Below, in pieces: positions 59,348 through 64,000 of a stretch of DNA of 64,000 nucleotides. The notes beneath the pieces were generated by a model, which did no database searches, was not told the origin of the DNA, and saw only the letters and a program-made list of their open reading frames with translations. How positions within the stretch are numbered: the first letter of the stretch is position 1; every line of letters starts with the position of its first letter. Source of the stretch: Glandiceps talaboti (lineage: Eukaryota; Hemichordata; Enteropneusta; Spengelidae); contig NC_135554.1 in the NCBI RefSeq assembly GCF_964340395.1, positions 6,390,975-6,454,974 of the forward strand. The letters are read 5' to 3'. Both the position numbers and the translations under genes were made by a program.

Positions 59348-59711
59348 GGCCTTAAAAAATTGTTTGGTTCCGGTTACTCGACCTAACCTAGTTTTTCAAT
59401 GCCGATCCTAGACATTTTGTACGTATTCGAGAAAACAATTTAAAAATTCGCGAAAATGTTGAAGTCTCGCGAGAAAGTGGATGCGGAAACTAACATCAAC
59501 ATAAATAAAAAAGACACTATAAAACTGATCTTCCAATCTATAATGGCTGTATATATGATGAGAAGAAACCAATAACACAGAATCCATATAGAAAACAACG
59601 GAAAATATAACTACCTGAACTAGACACTCACATTTGAAGAAAAAAATCTACCTACCCCATCTATTCTAAAATTGAGCGTAATCGGAACCACACAATTTTT
59701 TGTAGGCCTAA
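59348..59711. mobile_element. MITE-like element, copy 2
   Basis: The left end AAGGCCTTAAAAAATTGTTT then GGTTCCGGTTACTCG is matched on the opposite strand by AGGCCTACAAAAAATTGTGT then GGTTCCGATTACGC at the right end. That gives about 33-bp terminal inverted repeats. Interior blocks match the diverged copy at 41,690-42,060. Confidence 0.65.
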
Positions 59712-59924
59712 TGGAATATTTTTTTAATTTATTCATAGTAAATCATTAAAATATGCGGAATTTCCAACCGTCACTTACTTCGATGATGTGTACACACTCA
59801 TGTTGATGCTGATACGTCACCGCAATATTAGAATTACATTCACAAAATCTATTTTTTTGTGTCTGTGAATAGAAGTCTTTAAACTTATTCATATTAGGAT
59901 GGCTTTACTTAATTCTACATCTCT

Positions 59925-60145
59925 TATGACCCGTCGCGAACGACCATATGATGTATTTCTTCTGCAGTTGCGAGATTTTAAGCAAACCGACGCCCTCTAC
60001 GGCATGATTAGAAAAATCACAACGTCACTGATTGTTTGGTAGCAACCCGACGAGAGAATGAAAATTTTCATTTATTGCTGAAATTCGGGAAATTTAATAA
60101 ACGATGGTTTAAAGTTTTTTGCTGACTTTAATTGAAAGTATCACC
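59925..60145 (+). repeat. dispersed repeat, copy 2
   Basis: Shares CTTATGACCC, CGACGCCCTCTACGGCA, TTTATTGCTGAAATTCGGG and CTGACTTTA with 45,390-45,575 in the same order. Confidence 0.5.
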
Positions 60146-61128
60146 AACATGTACTCATACGCTTGGGTTTTTGGGTTTTTTTACTGACCCACCGACCCAC
60201 CGACCCATCCACCGACCGACCCACCCACCGACTTCCAACCAAATAAGTAAGGGCGCCCATACGTGTAGGTGGCGATTGTCGACAGCATAATTTCATATGA
60301 ACGAGTCTCTAACTATTAATATATTCGCTTTATACAGCTGTTTAGTTACCATTGTTCGCGTCAAAACAGAAGTCAATCCGTGAGTAGTCGTGACTCGGAG
60401 TGCGCTTGGCAACATTGATATTCGTATCCCGGTAACATATAGCACTGTATTAAAGGTATGTCTAATTATTTGCCAGACCTGTATATTTTACAACATGTAT
60501 ATTACTACAACTTCATGTGTAACGTCTAGGGTCGACGTCTTGTCTGCGGGCATACATATATATGTTACGTATATGTCCACATTATGAAACTTCACATCTC
60601 ACTAAAACATCATATGCTTTATCCAGCTGTTCCATGTCTGTCTCTGATGATGATGTGTGATGATAATATAAAATCATTCATTCATTCGTTCATTCAATCC
60701 ATTTAAATTAAATGTTATATTCAATGGATCACCAATAAATTAATTAGTTCCAATCGATCATAATCTCTGGTGAAGCAACTGAAACAAAACGATTTAAAAC
60801 AATTGTGTATTGTAATAAATATCTGAAGATTTGCACATATATTACAATGGGAGCTTTTGTATTCACCCATTATCAGATGGTAATTTTAGTAACCGCTGTA
60901 TATAAATATATGCATATAATCCTGAATGGTTTATACACCACCTGTTATCAAACACTGACTAAATACCACTAATATGTGAATATTATATGAGTGAGTGAGT
61001 GAGTGAGTGAGTGAGTGAGTGAGTGAGTGAGTGAGTGAGTGACGGACGGACGGACGGAGTGAGTGAGTGACTGACTGACTGATTGCCTATCAGTTGCCCA
61101 TACCCTTTTTCACTCCTTTCTATTTCAG
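60146..61128. other. upstream region of the sulfotransferase gene
   Basis: Contains a short CCGACCCA-type repeat at 60,185-60,232 and (GTGA)n/(GACG)n/(GACT)n satellites at 60,989-61,082. Because the first coding exon starts after a splice acceptor (TCTATTTCAG), a non-coding first exon should lie in or upstream of this stretch; it was not located. Confidence 0.4.
60989..61082 (+). repeat. (GTGA)n(GACG)n(GACT)n microsatellite
   Basis: Three adjoining tetranucleotide tracts about 50 bp upstream of the first coding exon of the sulfotransferase gene. Confidence 0.95.

Positions 61129-64000
<2,872 letters not shown>

Overview
This is eukaryotic, intron-rich and AT-rich DNA, almost certainly from a marine invertebrate animal. 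The evidence is GT-AG introns, metazoan gene families, several kinds of non-LTR retrotransposon, a probable Penelope-like fragment, many terminal-inverted-repeat DNA elements, and very many microsatellites and ACATGTA-rich stretches. I cannot assign a phylum from sequence alone. Most of the 64 kb is intron, intergenic DNA and decayed transposons; four or five host genes can be supported.

Layout. (1) 1,013-4,500, plus strand: the last exons of a NIMA-family kinase of the NEK9/NEK8 type (RCC1-repeat domain only; the kinase domain would lie off the left edge). Two of its exons have had their 3' end plus 5' splice site amplified in tandem (83-bp and 98/115-bp units). (2) 5,547-7,305: a degraded hAT-like transposon with 15-bp terminal inverted repeats and a 5-bp target duplication. 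(3) 10,327-21,917, minus strand: a complete ten-exon gene for U2 snRNP protein A' (SNRPA1), 254 codons with all splice phases consistent. Its introns hold at least seven inverted-repeat or terminal-inverted-repeat insertions. (4) 22,714-23,081, minus strand: an unrecognised coding-looking exon interrupted by a 52-bp triplication. (5) 23.8-37.0 kb: a mobile-element zone with an LTR remnant, a foldback element, a hAT-related fragment, a probable Penelope-like 3' end, two LINEs lying tail-to-tail between tetranucleotide satellites, a third LINE, G-rich repeats and a solo transposon arm. (6) 39,151-40,581, minus strand: a two-coding-exon gene for a 78-residue protein that looks secreted or single-pass. 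It has no long open frame and is easily missed. (7) 41.7-46.6 kb: an ~800-bp direct duplication flanking a LINE corpse. (8) 49,010-50,860, minus strand: two exons of an MFSD4/sodium-glucose-transporter-1-like MFS protein whose frame is broken three times. (9) 51.5-53.6 kb: a 24-bp perfect inverted repeat, a ~420-bp tandem duplication and a long GAAA satellite. (10) 61,129-64,000, plus strand: the first three exons of a Golgi carbohydrate (HNK-1/chondroitin-type) sulfotransferase running off the right edge.

The host genes are functionally unrelated (cell-cycle kinase, splicing factor, small secreted or membrane peptide, sugar-type transporter, glycan sulfotransferase) and form no pathway or operon. 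The most novel items are the small-peptide gene, the splice-donor-bearing tandem arrays in the NEK9-like gene, the unrecognised exon upstream of SNRPA1, and a nested insertion whose empty-site relative lies in the same window. All exon boundaries were read by eye from splice consensus and frame continuity; no alignment or transcript data were available.
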